A stretch of DNA of 64,000 bases from Aliirhizobium smilacinae (GTDB lineage: Bacteria > Pseudomonadota > Alphaproteobacteria > Rhizobiales > Rhizobiaceae). Of the stretch, positions 24,707-33,311 are shown piece by piece. Within the stretch, counting starts at the first letter, position 1. The number at the start of each line of letters is the position of its first letter. The notes beneath the pieces are model-generated. The model saw only the letters and a program-made list of their open reading frames with translations, searched no databases and was not told where the DNA came from. The DNA lies in assembly GCF_006335145.1 (NCBI RefSeq), contig NZ_VDMN01000005.1, positions 248,001 through 312,000 on the forward strand. Direction: 5' to 3'. The position numbers and the translations under genes were made by a program.

Positions 24707-25708
24707 TCAGGCTGAAAAATGTTTGAAGAAGGGGGTGTTGGCCGGTGCCGCGACGAGGCGATCCAGTTCCGCATCGAGATGCAGGATCGACACGGAAGCG
24801 CCCGCCATCTCCATCGACGTAGCGAATTCGCCGACCCACACATGCTTGGCCTTGACCCCGCGCCCTTCGAGCAACTGGGCGACGCGGCGGAACAGGATGT
24901 AAAGCTCTTCCAGCGGCGTGCCGCCGAGACCGTTCATCAGCACGGCCACTTCGTCGCCGGACTTGTAGTCCTGCTCGGCAAAAATGCGTTCCATCATCTC
25001 GTCTATGACGGCATCTGCGGTACCGAGCGTCTTTCGGCTAATGCCGGGTTCGCCATGAATGCCCATGCCGATCTCCATCTCGTCCTCGCCGATCGAGAAG
25101 GTGGCATGACCGATTTCCGGCACGACGCAGCTCGAAAGTGCAACGCCCATGGTGCGGGTGCGCAGGCGTGCCTTTTCGGCGAGCCGGTGAACCTCGTCGA
25201 GAGACAGGCCCTCGGCTGCCGCCGCCCCTGCCGTCTTGTAGACGAAATAGATGCCGGCCACGCCGCGGCGTTTGTGTTCCTCGCCGACCTTGGACGAGGC
25301 AACGTCGTCGTTGCCGACGCATTGCTTGACCTGGATGCCGTCGAGATCGGCAAGTTCGGCGGCCATGTCGAAGTTGATGATGTCGCCGCTGTAATTGCCG
25401 TAGATATAGAGAACGCCGGCGCCTTGATCGATCGCCTTGGTGACCTGATACATCTGTTCCGAGCTTGGCGACTGGAAAACGCCGCCGACGGCGGCACCGT
25501 CCAGCATGCCGTCACCGACATAACCGAGGAAAAGTGGCAGATGGCCTGAGCCGCCGCCGGTTGCGATGCCAACCTTGCCGGTCTTTGGCCTGGAGGTGAC
25601 CATGCAGCGCTTGTCGTCTGCCGTATATGTCACGTCCGGATGTGCACGGTAGATGCCCTCGAGCATCTCATCAACGAAGTTTACGGGATCGTTCAGAAAT
25701 TTTTTCAT
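24707..25708 (-). CDS. dhaK: Dihydroxyacetone kinase-type substrate-binding subunit (DhaK)
   Basis: 333 aa, full length. GIATGGGSGHLPLFLGYVGDGMLDGAAVG near residue 48 and GVLYIYGNYSGDIINFDMAAE are the substrate-site loops. EIGMGIHGEPG carries the His that forms a hemiaminal with the carbonyl substrate. Start MKKFLNDPVNFVDEMLEGI is canonical. It sits between the ABC permease and dhaL in one operon (18- and 11-base gaps). Together with the FGGY kinase there are two different kinases in one pathway, suggesting two phosphorylation steps or two sugars. Confidence 0.92.
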   Translation of the reverse strand: MKKFLNDPVNFVDEMLEGIYRAHPDVTYTADDKRCMVTSRPKTGKVGIATGGGSGHLPLFLGYVGDGMLDGAAVGGVFQSPSSEQMYQVTKAIDQGAGVLYIYGNYSGDIINFDMAAELADLDGIQVKQCVGNDDVASSKVGEEHKRRGVAGIYFVYKTAGAAAAEGLSLDEVHRLAEKARLRTRTMGVALSSCVVPEIGHATFSIGEDEMEIGMGIHGEPGISRKTLGTADAVIDEMMERIFAEQDYKSGDEVAVLMNGLGGTPLEELYILFRRVAQLLEGRGVKAKHVWVGEFATSMEMAGASVSILHLDAELDRLVAAPANTPFFKHFSA

Positions 25709-25726
25709 GGGTTCCTCCGGAAAAGC

Positions 25727-26761
25727 TTATTTCTTGCGCTGGCGTGTCACGAAGAACGCGGCCGCCAGTAGGATGAAGACGCCGACCACGAGCCGCTGCC
25801 AGGTGCTGGGAATACCGACCAGCACGAGCACGCTGTTGATGACGACGATCAGAAGCACGCCGAGAATGGTGCCGAGCACCGTACCGGTGCCGCCGGTGAT
25901 CTTGGCGCCGCCGAGCACGACCGCGGCGATGACGTTGATCTCGGTGCCGACAAGATCGAAGGGATTGGCCTGGCGGTTGGCGCAGACATGGATGATACCG
26001 GCAAGGCCCGCGAGTGCGCCCGCATAACCGAAGATGAAGATATGCAGCTTCTTCAGGTCGTATCCCAGCCGACTGGCAATGTTGGCATTGCCGCCCATGG
26101 CAAAGATCGCACGGCCCATCAAGGTACGGTTGAGGATCAGCCAGGTGACGAAGGCGGCGATCGGCAGAACGAGGAAATAGAAAGGCAGGGTGATCGTCGC
26201 GCCATTGGCGGATTCGAACTGCAGAAGCGGAAGGCGACCGAAGGCACCCATCTGCGGCGGCAGCGACATGATCCAGACAGTGCCGATGAACGACAGGAGA
26301 AAGCCGCGGAACAAATATTGCGTGCCGATCGTGACGATCAGCGACGGCACCTTGAGGTGATGCACCAACAGCCCATTGATGACGCCAAGCAGCGCCCCGC
26401 CGACCGTCGCGATCATCAGGATTACGGCAATCGGCAGGCCGGGCAGATAGTTCTGCACCAGCACGGTCAGCGAATACATGGTGAACGCCGCGATCGCGGT
26501 GAATGACACGTCGATGCCGCCGGCCGCGAGAATGACGAGTACGCCAAGCGCGAACAACCCCATCACAACGCTGGCGCGGCCGATATCGACCAGGGTCGAC
26601 GGCTGCAGGAAGGCCGGATTGGCAATCGCCACGATGATGCAGATCGCGACAAGCAATGCGGCGGTTATGGTTTCCGGCCGCCGGCGGATCAACTCCCCGA
26701 AGCTGAATGGCTGACGCTCCACCCGGCTTTGCTGCAGTTCTTCCAGTCGCGAGCTGTTCAT
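25727..26761 (-). CDS. CUT2-type sugar ABC transporter permease (RbsC-like), second
   Basis: 344-aa permease with about nine hydrophobic segments. LVILAAGGIDVSFTAIAAF, LGVINGLLVHHLKVPSLIVTIGTQYLFRGF and AAVVLGGAKITGGTGTVLGTILGVLLI are RbsC/RhaPQ-type motifs. Its start overlaps the ATPase stop by 4 bases. The operon contains a second permease (29434-30465), so the channel is probably a heterodimer as in rhamnose- or AI-2-type importers. Confidence 0.88.
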   Translation of the reverse strand: MNSSRLEELQQSRVERQPFSFGELIRRRPETITAALLVAICIIVAIANPAFLQPSTLVDIGRASVVMGLFALGVLVILAAGGIDVSFTAIAAFTMYSLTVLVQNYLPGLPIAVILMIATVGGALLGVINGLLVHHLKVPSLIVTIGTQYLFRGFLLSFIGTVWIMSLPPQMGAFGRLPLLQFESANGATITLPFYFLVLPIAAFVTWLILNRTLMGRAIFAMGGNANIASRLGYDLKKLHIFIFGYAGALAGLAGIIHVCANRQANPFDLVGTEINVIAAVVLGGAKITGGTGTVLGTILGVLLIVVINSVLVLVGIPSTWQRLVVGVFILLAAAFFVTRQRKK

Positions 26762-28311
26762 TGGGTCGTCTCCAGCTTGGATGTCAGCATGGCTTGGTAA
26801 AGCTGGTCCTCGGTGGCCTTTTCCGCTTCGAATTCGGCGACCACCTGGCCGCCGTTCATCACTAGGATGCGGTCGGCGTTCTGCAGCAGTTCGGGAAGGT
26901 CGTCGCTGACGATGATCAGCCCGATACCTCGTTCGGCGAGCGCCTGTATGGCCCGGTAGATCGTATCCTTGGAACCCACATCGACGCCTACTGTCGGGCC
27001 ATGCAGCACGAGCAACTTCGGCTCGATACTGAGCCAGCGGCCGATCAATACACGCTGCTGGTTGCCGCCCGAAAGCGAACCGACCGGCAGATCAAGATCC
27101 TTGGTGTTAAGGCGCATTTCTTCCGAAAGCCTGGCGGCGGTCTCGCGCCCGGCCTTCTTATCTATGACGCCGAAACGATTGCTGAGCCGCGTCAGGATCA
27201 GCGCGATCTCGTTTTCGAGGATGGATTTGTCGAGGAAGAGCCCTTCCGCCAATCGGTCTTCGGGCACGTAACCGATTCCGTGATCGATCGCGTCCGCGGG
27301 TCGGCGGATCACCACGTGCCTACCATCCAACGTGATCTTACCGGATCGGGCCGGCGCCACGCCGGTGATTGCCATCGCTAGTTCGTTTCGGCCGGAGTCC
27401 GCCAGACCGGTAATGCCGACTATCTCGCCCTTGCGGAGGCTGAAATCCAGCTGCTCGAAGCCGGTGGCACTCAGACCCCTCACAGAGAAGAGTTCGCCAT
27501 CCATGGGTGTCGCCGTACGATAGCGGGCGGAATCGATCGTCCGGCCAGTCATCAGTTCGGCGATCTGTGTCTTGGTGTAGTTTTCGATCGGTCCTTGGGC
27601 AACGCATTGTCCGTCGCGGAATACGACGGCATTGCCGCCGATACGGTAACATTCGTCCAGCTTGTGGGTGACGAACAGGACGGCGACGTTTTCCTGCCGC
27701 AGCCTGTCGACGACGCGAATGAGATTGTCGACCTCGCGGCGGGTCAGCGACGTGGTCGGCTCGTCCATGATCACCAGTTTGGCGCGCGTGGCGATGGCGC
27801 GGGCGATCGCCACCAGCTGGCGTGCCGCCAGCGGCAGATCGGAGACGATCGTATTGAGAAATGTGCCGTTGTTCGGCAGGCCGACGGTCGTCAGCGCCTT
27901 TTCGGCAGTTTCCTTTAACCGTTTGCGATCGAAGAAACGTCCGAGCCGCCCTTGGCCGGACACCAGCTGTTCATTCAGCGCAACATTTTCCGCCACCGTC
28001 AGGTTTGGCAGCAGCGAAAGGTCCTGGTAGACGGTCTCGATCCCGGCGCTCAGCGACTGGATCGGCGTCATCGCCGAATGGATTTCGCCCTCCAGAATGA
28101 TCTCACCCGCACTCGGTGTGATCGCGCCGGACATGATTTTGATGACCGTGCTTTTGCCGCAGCCGTTTTCACCGAGCAGGTGATAGGCTTGGCCGAGGTC
28201 GAGCGTGAGGTCGATGCCGCGCAGCGCGTGCACGCCGCCGAACCATTTCTGGATATTGCGAAGTTCCAGAAACCGGCCCGATGCCTGTTGTGTGTTGGAA
28301 GTCGCCGACAA
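26758..28311 (-). CDS. CUT2-type sugar ABC transporter ATP-binding protein (RbsA-like)
   Basis: 517 aa with two ABC domains. The first has GENGCGKST, a signature variant LPLAARQLVAIARA and Walker B LVIMDEPTTSLT. The second has degenerate Walker A GLADSGRNEL, signature LSGGNQQRVLIGRWL and Walker B LLVLHGPTVGVDVG, where the usual Asp-Glu is His-Gly, so only one site should hydrolyse ATP. The start is a TTG at 28311 with AGAGGA 7 bases upstream. A 91-base gap with a strong inverted repeat separates it from the binding-protein gene. Confidence 0.88.
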   Translation of the reverse strand: MSATSNTQQASGRFLELRNIQKWFGGVHALRGIDLTLDLGQAYHLLGENGCGKSTVIKIMSGAITPSAGEIILEGEIHSAMTPIQSLSAGIETVYQDLSLLPNLTVAENVALNEQLVSGQGRLGRFFDRKRLKETAEKALTTVGLPNNGTFLNTIVSDLPLAARQLVAIARAIATRAKLVIMDEPTTSLTRREVDNLIRVVDRLRQENVAVLFVTHKLDECYRIGGNAVVFRDGQCVAQGPIENYTKTQIAELMTGRTIDSARYRTATPMDGELFSVRGLSATGFEQLDFSLRKGEIVGITGLADSGRNELAMAITGVAPARSGKITLDGRHVVIRRPADAIDHGIGYVPEDRLAEGLFLDKSILENEIALILTRLSNRFGVIDKKAGRETAARLSEEMRLNTKDLDLPVGSLSGGNQQRVLIGRWLSIEPKLLVLHGPTVGVDVGSKDTIYRAIQALAERGIGLIIVSDDLPELLQNADRILVMNGGQVVAEFEAEKATEDQLYQAMLTSKLETTQ

Positions 28312-28359
28312 TGGAAAAGTCCTCTTTCATTACGCATCGCCGCCGAGGGCGCGCCAGGT

Positions 28360-28388
28360 CCGGCCGGCACGTGGATCGCACCGGCCGG
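28360..28388 (-). promoter_or_regulatory. Inverted repeat between binding-protein and ATPase genes
   Basis: CCGGCCGG at 28360-28367 and again at 28381-28388 can form a GC-rich 8-bp stem with a 13-base loop, right after the binding-protein stop (28403). No U-tract. It probably stabilises the upstream mRNA or dampens read-through so that binding protein exceeds ATPase, a common device in ABC operons. Confidence 0.5.
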
Positions 28389-28402
28389 TATGGTCTGGAG
28401 GA

Positions 28403-29413
28403 TTAGAACATGTGTTCCTTGTAGGTCGCCTTGTCGGCCAGAACCATGCCGTTGCCGATGATCAGCAAACCATCGCCGGCACCCTTCTTGACGCTCACTT
28501 TTTCATAGCCCGGTACGCCGAGGTCGGTGCCTTCCTTGATTTCCTTCTTCTCGAGAAGAAGTCTGGCGACGGCATTCATCGCCATGCCGGCCTTTTGCGG
28601 ATCCCAGAAACCGATTGCGGTGATCGCGCCGGATTCGAGAAGGTCTGCGGACGGGTTCGGTAGGCCGGTACCGACGAGGCATACCTTGCCGGAGAGGCCC
28701 GCTTCGTCGATAGCGCGGCCGACGCCGAGGACGTCGTTACCGGCCGATGTCTGGAAGCCCTTGATGTCGGGGTGCTTCCGCAGGATTTCCTTGGCCTTCT
28801 CATAGGTTCCGTTGGCATCGTCGAAGGATTCGTTGTTCGGGTCGACGAGCTGCATGTCCGGATGTTTCTTGGCATTTTCTTCACCAGCCGTGACCCACTG
28901 GATATGGGTGCGGCTGCCGAGCGAGCCGACGAAGGTCGTCCACTTGCCCTTGTTGCCCATGCATTCGGAAAGACGAACATTGAGTGCCGTGCCGTAGTCG
29001 CTGTTGTCGAAGGCCTCAACGTCTGCCTGGGTGTTCTTCTGGTTGTCGGCCTCATGGGTGACGACGACGATGCCACGATCCATGGCGCGCTTCAGCGTGC
29101 CTTCGATGACGGCCGGATCCATCGGAACCACGGCCAGAGCGTTGACGCCTTTGGCGATCAAGTCCTGGATGATCTGCAGCTGCTGGGCCGCATCGGCAGT
29201 TGCCGGGCCGCTCTGCGTGGCGACGACATCTGGATTGGCCTTCTGGTATGCCTCTACACCGGTGTTCATCCGGTCGAACCACGGAATGCCGCTGATCTTG
29301 ACGACCGTTGCTATAACCGGTTTTTGCTGGGCCATCAGCGTGCTGGCGGTGCCGGAGAGAAGGGCAGCGATTGCGACGCCGCCGATCAGAATATGTTTCG
29401 ATACTGCTTTCAT
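28403..29413 (-). CDS. CUT2-type sugar ABC transporter binding protein (RhaS/RbsB-like)
   Basis: Periplasmic sugar binder of 336 aa. ATG 29413 (MKAVSKHILIGG) is preceded by GGAGGAGAAA, better than an in-frame ATG at 29425. Signal peptide through TLMAQ. IATVVKISGIPWFDRMNTGVEAY is the RhaS/AI-2-binder type start, with IIQDLIAKGVNALAVVPMDP and TSAGNDVLGVGRAIDEAG following. Situated between the two permease/ATPase parts of the operon. The ligand is a sugar or polyol that the kinases then phosphorylate; identity unknown. Confidence 0.88.
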   Translation of the reverse strand: MKAVSKHILIGGVAIAALLSGTASTLMAQQKPVIATVVKISGIPWFDRMNTGVEAYQKANPDVVATQSGPATADAAQQLQIIQDLIAKGVNALAVVPMDPAVIEGTLKRAMDRGIVVVTHEADNQKNTQADVEAFDNSDYGTALNVRLSECMGNKGKWTTFVGSLGSRTHIQWVTAGEENAKKHPDMQLVDPNNESFDDANGTYEKAKEILRKHPDIKGFQTSAGNDVLGVGRAIDEAGLSGKVCLVGTGLPNPSADLLESGAITAIGFWDPQKAGMAMNAVARLLLEKKEIKEGTDLGVPGYEKVSVKKGAGDGLLIIGNGMVLADKATYKEHMF

Positions 29414-29433
29414 TTTCTCCTCCACGAGATCCC

Positions 29434-30465
29434 TCAGTTGTTAAGCTTCGGTGCCTGAGGGCCGGGCGCCGAAGATTTTGGGTGTCCTTTGAAAGGCATC
29501 AGGAAGCCGGCGATGTCGTAGCGACCGACGGCAAGGAAGGTCAGCAGCAGCAGGCCCCAGGCGAAATCGCGCACGAAGTTGGACAGTCCGCCGAAATTCA
29601 GGAGGCTCGACATAAGCTGTAGTGCGATCGCGCTAAGCACAACACAGACAACTCGCCCGTACCCGCCCTCCGGCTTTACTCCCGCCATAACGACGATCAG
29701 GATCGCGATCAGCAGATAGGAGCTGCCATAATCGAACTTTACGTTGACGTTGCGGGCAGCGATGATCATGCCGGCGACGCCGGACAGCATTCCACTAAGC
29801 GCATAGGTGCCGACGATGATGCCCGTGCGCGGGAAGCCGGCATAAACGGCAGCCTTTGGATTGGTGCCCATCAGCATCAGCCAGAGTCCATAGGGGGTGA
29901 ACTTAAGCACGGCTGCGATCACAGCTGCGACGATGGCGAAGATCAAGAAACTGATCGGCATTCCCAGGAACATGTCGTTGCCGATGCGAGACAAAAGATC
30001 CGGACTGCCAACAGTGGTTGCCCTGCCGCCGGACACCACCACCGCAAGACCCATGAAGGCCATCTGCGTCCCGAGCGTGCAGAGGATCGGCGTGATGTTT
30101 AGCTTTGAGATCAGCAGGCCGTTGATCATTCCACCGATCAGGCCGACGCCGACAGTCATGCTCATGAATGCGAGGCTGAAAGCCATTTCGCTGTCGGTGC
30201 TCGACAGGAAGGACGATACGACCACCGCGGACAGGACGCCTGAAAGGTTTGCCAGCGCATTGCCGGACAGATCTATACCGCCATTGCCGGCGCACATGGC
30301 CAACATCACGCCTATCGCCAGCAGGCCGATTTCCGGGACCTGGCTTGCCATGGACTGAAGATTGAACACGGCAAGAAATGTGCCGCCTGAAATTGCGGCA
30401 CCAACTGCCAGCAGAGCGCAGTTGATCACGACAAGCATGACCAGCTGCTCGCCGGTTTTATGCAT
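29434..30465 (-). CDS. CUT2-type sugar ABC transporter permease (RbsC-like), first
   Basis: 343-aa membrane protein, first gene of the operon. LLAIGVMLAMCAGNGGIDLSGNALANLSG, GMINGLLISKLNITPILCTLGTQMAFMGLAV and VVMAGVKPEGGYGRVVCVVLSAI are RbsC-like. Only 13 bases before it on the coding strand begins the LacI operator region (30479-30509). Pairs with the permease at 25727-26761. Confidence 0.87.
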   Translation of the reverse strand: MHKTGEQLVMLVVINCALLAVGAAISGGTFLAVFNLQSMASQVPEIGLLAIGVMLAMCAGNGGIDLSGNALANLSGVLSAVVVSSFLSSTDSEMAFSLAFMSMTVGVGLIGGMINGLLISKLNITPILCTLGTQMAFMGLAVVVSGGRATTVGSPDLLSRIGNDMFLGMPISFLIFAIVAAVIAAVLKFTPYGLWLMLMGTNPKAAVYAGFPRTGIIVGTYALSGMLSGVAGMIIAARNVNVKFDYGSSYLLIAILIVVMAGVKPEGGYGRVVCVVLSAIALQLMSSLLNFGGLSNFVRDFAWGLLLLTFLAVGRYDIAGFLMPFKGHPKSSAPGPQAPKLNN

Positions 30466-30478
30466 GGTCTCCTCCCAT

Positions 30479-30509
30479 GTTTAGTAAACAAGCGCGAGCT
30501 TTACTAAAT
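30479..30509. promoter_or_regulatory. LacI-type operator pair in front of the sugar operon
   Basis: GTTTAGTAAAC (30479-30489) and CTTTACTAAAT (30499-30509) are two near-palindromes 20 bases apart centre to centre, immediately upstream of the first permease gene (ATG 30465). Their pattern equals the third copy at 30611-30621 next to the LacI gene. Inferred binding site of that regulator. Confidence 0.7.
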
Positions 30510-30610
30510 GGCTACCAAAGCATTTTTCCCTTAGCAAGTGGTTTTTTAGTCATTTTTTGCGGTTGCGTCGCGCTTTGAATTGTCATAACGCTCAAATAGG
30601 CGACTGGACC

Positions 30611-30621
30611 GTTTACTAAAC
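30611..30621. promoter_or_regulatory. Third LacI-type operator, upstream of the regulator gene
   Basis: GTTTACTAAAC, an 11-base odd palindrome, 42 bases before the LacI-family ATG. With the pair at 30479-30509 it allows autoregulation or looping across the divergent region. Confidence 0.65.
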
Positions 30622-30662
30622 ACGTATCCGTGTTTGAACCGATTTAGAGGTCCTCAGACCGT

Positions 30663-31757
30663 ATGAAGACGACAAAGAAACTGACAATCCGTGATATCGC
30701 GCAGGCCGCTGGAGTGTCCCCGGCAACCGTGTCTCTTGTCCTGAACGGCAAGGGTGATATTTCCGGCGTGACGCGTAAGCGCGTGCTGGAAGCTGTGGCC
30801 AGGCTAAACTACGTTCCGCGTAGCCTGAAGGGCGGCAATGAAGGTGGTGGAGATACGCTCCGCTTCCTGAAAATTTCCAAGCACGGCCATACGGTGAACC
30901 GCGATCACAGCGTCTTTATCTCCGATTATATCGATGGCATGTCGGCTGAAGCGACCAGGCGGAACTATACGCTGGAGGTTGTCAGTTTCGAAGGTCAGCC
31001 GATCAGTGCTGTGGCGGAATCGCTCGCCGGTGCGCCGATCAGTGGTGTGATCGCGCTTGGCACAGAGCTCACCGAGGATGATATACGGCTCATCCAGGGT
31101 ATCGGCTTTCCGACCGTGTTCATCGATACGTTCTACGATGTTGTTGACGCTAATTTCGTCGATATGAACAATGAAGATGCCGTCTACAAAGTGCTGTCAC
31201 GCTTCCGCAGCCATGGCTTCGAGCGGATCGGTTTTGTCGCCAGTCACGTTGACACGACGAATTTTCGCCTCAGGCAGGACGCATTTTTCAAGAACATGGC
31301 ACGGCACGGTCTGAAGGTACGGGAGAGCGACGTCCTTTCGATCGAATCGACGTATGATGGGGCCTACGATGATACCCGCGCGCTGCTTGAGGGCGGGCTT
31401 GATCTTGCGGACTGTTATTTCTGCACCAACGACATCATTGCTTATGGGTTCATGAAGGCACTGAAGGAATTTGGTGTTCGGGTTCCGGCCGACGTTTCGA
31501 TCATCGGCTTCGACAACTTGCCGCAAAGTGCCACGACCGAGCCGTCGCTGACGACGATCGAAGTTTCGAAGCGCAAGATCGGCTACCTTGCCGTGACAAT
31601 CCTCGACGATATCATCAACGCTGCCGAAAGCCAGCCTTCGGTCAAGATGCTGGTGGGGGCAGATCTCGTCCTGCGGGCCAGCGATGGGCAGGATGTTCCG
31701 CGGCCAATGCCGCTACAGCCGAAAGTGCGTGCGGCAAGGAGGCAGCCCGCAGAGTAA
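30663..31757 (+). CDS. LacI-family transcriptional regulator of the sugar operon
   Basis: 364 aa. The amino-terminal HTH LTIRDIAQAAGVSPATVSLVLNGKGDISGVTRKRVLEAV is canonical, with the hinge NYVPRS. A periplasmic-binding-like sugar domain follows (FISDYIDGMSAEATRRNYTLEVV, GVIALGTELTEDD, CTNDIIAYGFMKALKEFGVRVPADVSIIGFDN). Divergent from the ABC-dhaKL-kinase operon and followed after 68 bases by an aldo/keto reductase on the same strand. Expected to bind GTTTA(G/C)TAAAC and release DNA on binding a pathway sugar. Confidence 0.92.
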   Translation: MKTTKKLTIRDIAQAAGVSPATVSLVLNGKGDISGVTRKRVLEAVARLNYVPRSLKGGNEGGGDTLRFLKISKHGHTVNRDHSVFISDYIDGMSAEATRRNYTLEVVSFEGQPISAVAESLAGAPISGVIALGTELTEDDIRLIQGIGFPTVFIDTFYDVVDANFVDMNNEDAVYKVLSRFRSHGFERIGFVASHVDTTNFRLRQDAFFKNMARHGLKVRESDVLSIESTYDGAYDDTRALLEGGLDLADCYFCTNDIIAYGFMKALKEFGVRVPADVSIIGFDNLPQSATTEPSLTTIEVSKRKIGYLAVTILDDIINAAESQPSVKMLVGADLVLRASDGQDVPRPMPLQPKVRAARRQPAE

Positions 31758-31825
31758 CGGCCTTTCGGCCTGCGGGTGGAGGCCCGTGGGCATAGATTCT
31801 TCAACGATCTTATTGGGAGGAGACG

Positions 31826-32887
31826 ATGGAATATCGCGTTCTGGGAAAGTCTGGGCTGAAGGTTTCGGTGATCTCAATGGGAACATTCTCCTTCGGCGGG
31901 GTCGGGGCGTTTGCCAGAGTTGCCGATCAGGGCGTCGATGATGCCCGCAGGCTCATCGATGTCTGCATCGATGGCGGCGTGAACCTGTTCGACACTGCGA
32001 ACATGTATTCGTTCGGTCGCTCCGAGGAGATTCTCGGTGAGGCACTGAAAGGCAGGCGAGACAACGTGCTAATCTCGTCCAAGGTGCGCATGCGCATTGG
32101 TGAAGGACCAAACGATGAGGGCGTGTCCCGATTTCACCTGATCCGTGAATGTGAGCGGAGCTTGAAACGGCTGCAGACGGATCATATCGATATTTACCAT
32201 ATGCATGAATGGGATGGCTTAACGCCGCTGGAAGAGATGCTGTCGGCGCTCGACAGCCTCATTCAGGCCGGTAAGATCCGCTATATCGGCTGCTCTAACT
32301 ATTCCGGCTGGCATCTGATGAAGGCGCTTGCGGTCGCCGACCAGCGGCATCTGCCGCGGTTCATCACCCAGCAGATCCATTACACTCTGGAAGCGCGCGA
32401 GGCCGAATACGAACTCTTGCCGATTTCGATCGATCAGGGGCTTGGTGTGACGGTCTGGAGCCCTCTCGCGGCAGGTCTCCTCTCCGGTATGTTCGGCAGA
32501 AACCGGACGCCGAAAGATTCACGGCAGGCTGCAGGCTGGTCCGAACCGCCGATCCGAAATCAGGAAAAACTCTGGGCGATCATCGACGTCCTGGATGAGA
32601 TCGCGGCGGACCGGGACGTCACGGTCGCGCAGATCGCACTGGCATGGACGTTGACGCGACCGGCAATTAGCTCGCTGGTTGTCGGCGGGCTGACGGAAGA
32701 TCATTTTCGTGAAAACATAGCGGCAGTCGATCTCAAACTGACCCCGGAAGAGCTCGAAAAGCTCAATCAGGCCAGTCGGGCGCCCTATATCTATCCGTAT
32801 TGGCACCAGCACAATTTTGCCCGCGATCGCTTCAGCGCGGGGGACTGGGCGCTCCACGAGAGCTATGACGACTTAGGCCATGTGTAA
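31826..32887 (+). CDS. Aldo/keto reductase of the sugar module
   Basis: 353-aa NAD(P)H oxidoreductase. MEYRVLGKSGLKVSVISMGTFSFGG, GGVNLFDTANMYSFGRSEEILGEAL (Asp, Tyr), ISSKVRM (Lys) and IDIYHMHEWDG (His) give the complete AKR tetrad; TVWSPLAAGLLSG is the cofactor loop. ATG 31826 has GGGAGGAG upstream. Co-oriented with the LacI gene and probably co-transcribed. It likely interconverts the imported polyol or aldose with the ketose that DhaKL or the FGGY kinase phosphorylates (inference). Confidence 0.85.
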   Translation: MEYRVLGKSGLKVSVISMGTFSFGGVGAFARVADQGVDDARRLIDVCIDGGVNLFDTANMYSFGRSEEILGEALKGRRDNVLISSKVRMRIGEGPNDEGVSRFHLIRECERSLKRLQTDHIDIYHMHEWDGLTPLEEMLSALDSLIQAGKIRYIGCSNYSGWHLMKALAVADQRHLPRFITQQIHYTLEAREAEYELLPISIDQGLGVTVWSPLAAGLLSGMFGRNRTPKDSRQAAGWSEPPIRNQEKLWAIIDVLDEIAADRDVTVAQIALAWTLTRPAISSLVVGGLTEDHFRENIAAVDLKLTPEELEKLNQASRAPYIYPYWHQHNFARDRFSAGDWALHESYDDLGHV

Positions 32888-32949
32888 ATATGGGCCGCTT
32901 GCAACTTAAATCTGGCGCCGTGATGATGAGCCACTAAACGGGTCGAGAG

Positions 32950-33180
32950 TCCAAATCCCATCAAGCCTGCAGAACAGACGTTCAATGACGGTTCTTCGCT
33001 AGTACGCGGCTCGATCCAGCGGATAGAGTTTCTTTCATGCCCGTGATGATGGAATAACCGCCTTTTATACGGGCCTTGCCTAGCCGGTCGCGAAGGCTGT
33101 CTGCATCATACGCCTTGTCTGCGAGAAGACGCTCAGTGGGGCAAGCGATCTTTAGCCTTGTGCGGAGCTACTCGCTGTGA
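32950..33180 (-). pseudogene. IS5-family transposase remnant
   Basis: Minus-strand translation gives KIACPTERLLADKAYDADSL then RDRLGKARIKGG, and after a frameshift YPLDRAAY, a stop, then RRTVIERLFCRLDGI. LLADKAYDAD (second catalytic Asp) and Y-R-R-R-x-V-I-E-R-x-F-C (catalytic Glu) are IS5 transposase signatures. The amino-terminal half and the ends are missing. The rest of 32888-33311 contains no gene. Confidence 0.8.
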
Positions 33181-33272
33181 TGATTTTCTGGAGATCTGCG
33201 GGCCGCATGGGCGATCCTCTTTGGGAGTTTTGAAACAGGGCCAGCGCTCGCATTTACAGCAAAACCAAATAG

Positions 33273-33287
33273 GGATATTGTATATCC
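33273..33287. promoter_or_regulatory. Operator palindrome upstream of the Rrf2 gene
   Basis: GGATAT-TGT-ATATCC, perfect 6-bp arms with 3-base spacer, 24 bases before the rrf2-type ATG. The same 6-3-6 design occurs at 36665-36679 before the AhpD-like gene, pointing to Rrf2 autoregulation plus control of that operon. Confidence 0.7.
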
Positions 33288-33311
33288 GTAATTATTGACC
33301 GGGCATTCCTA

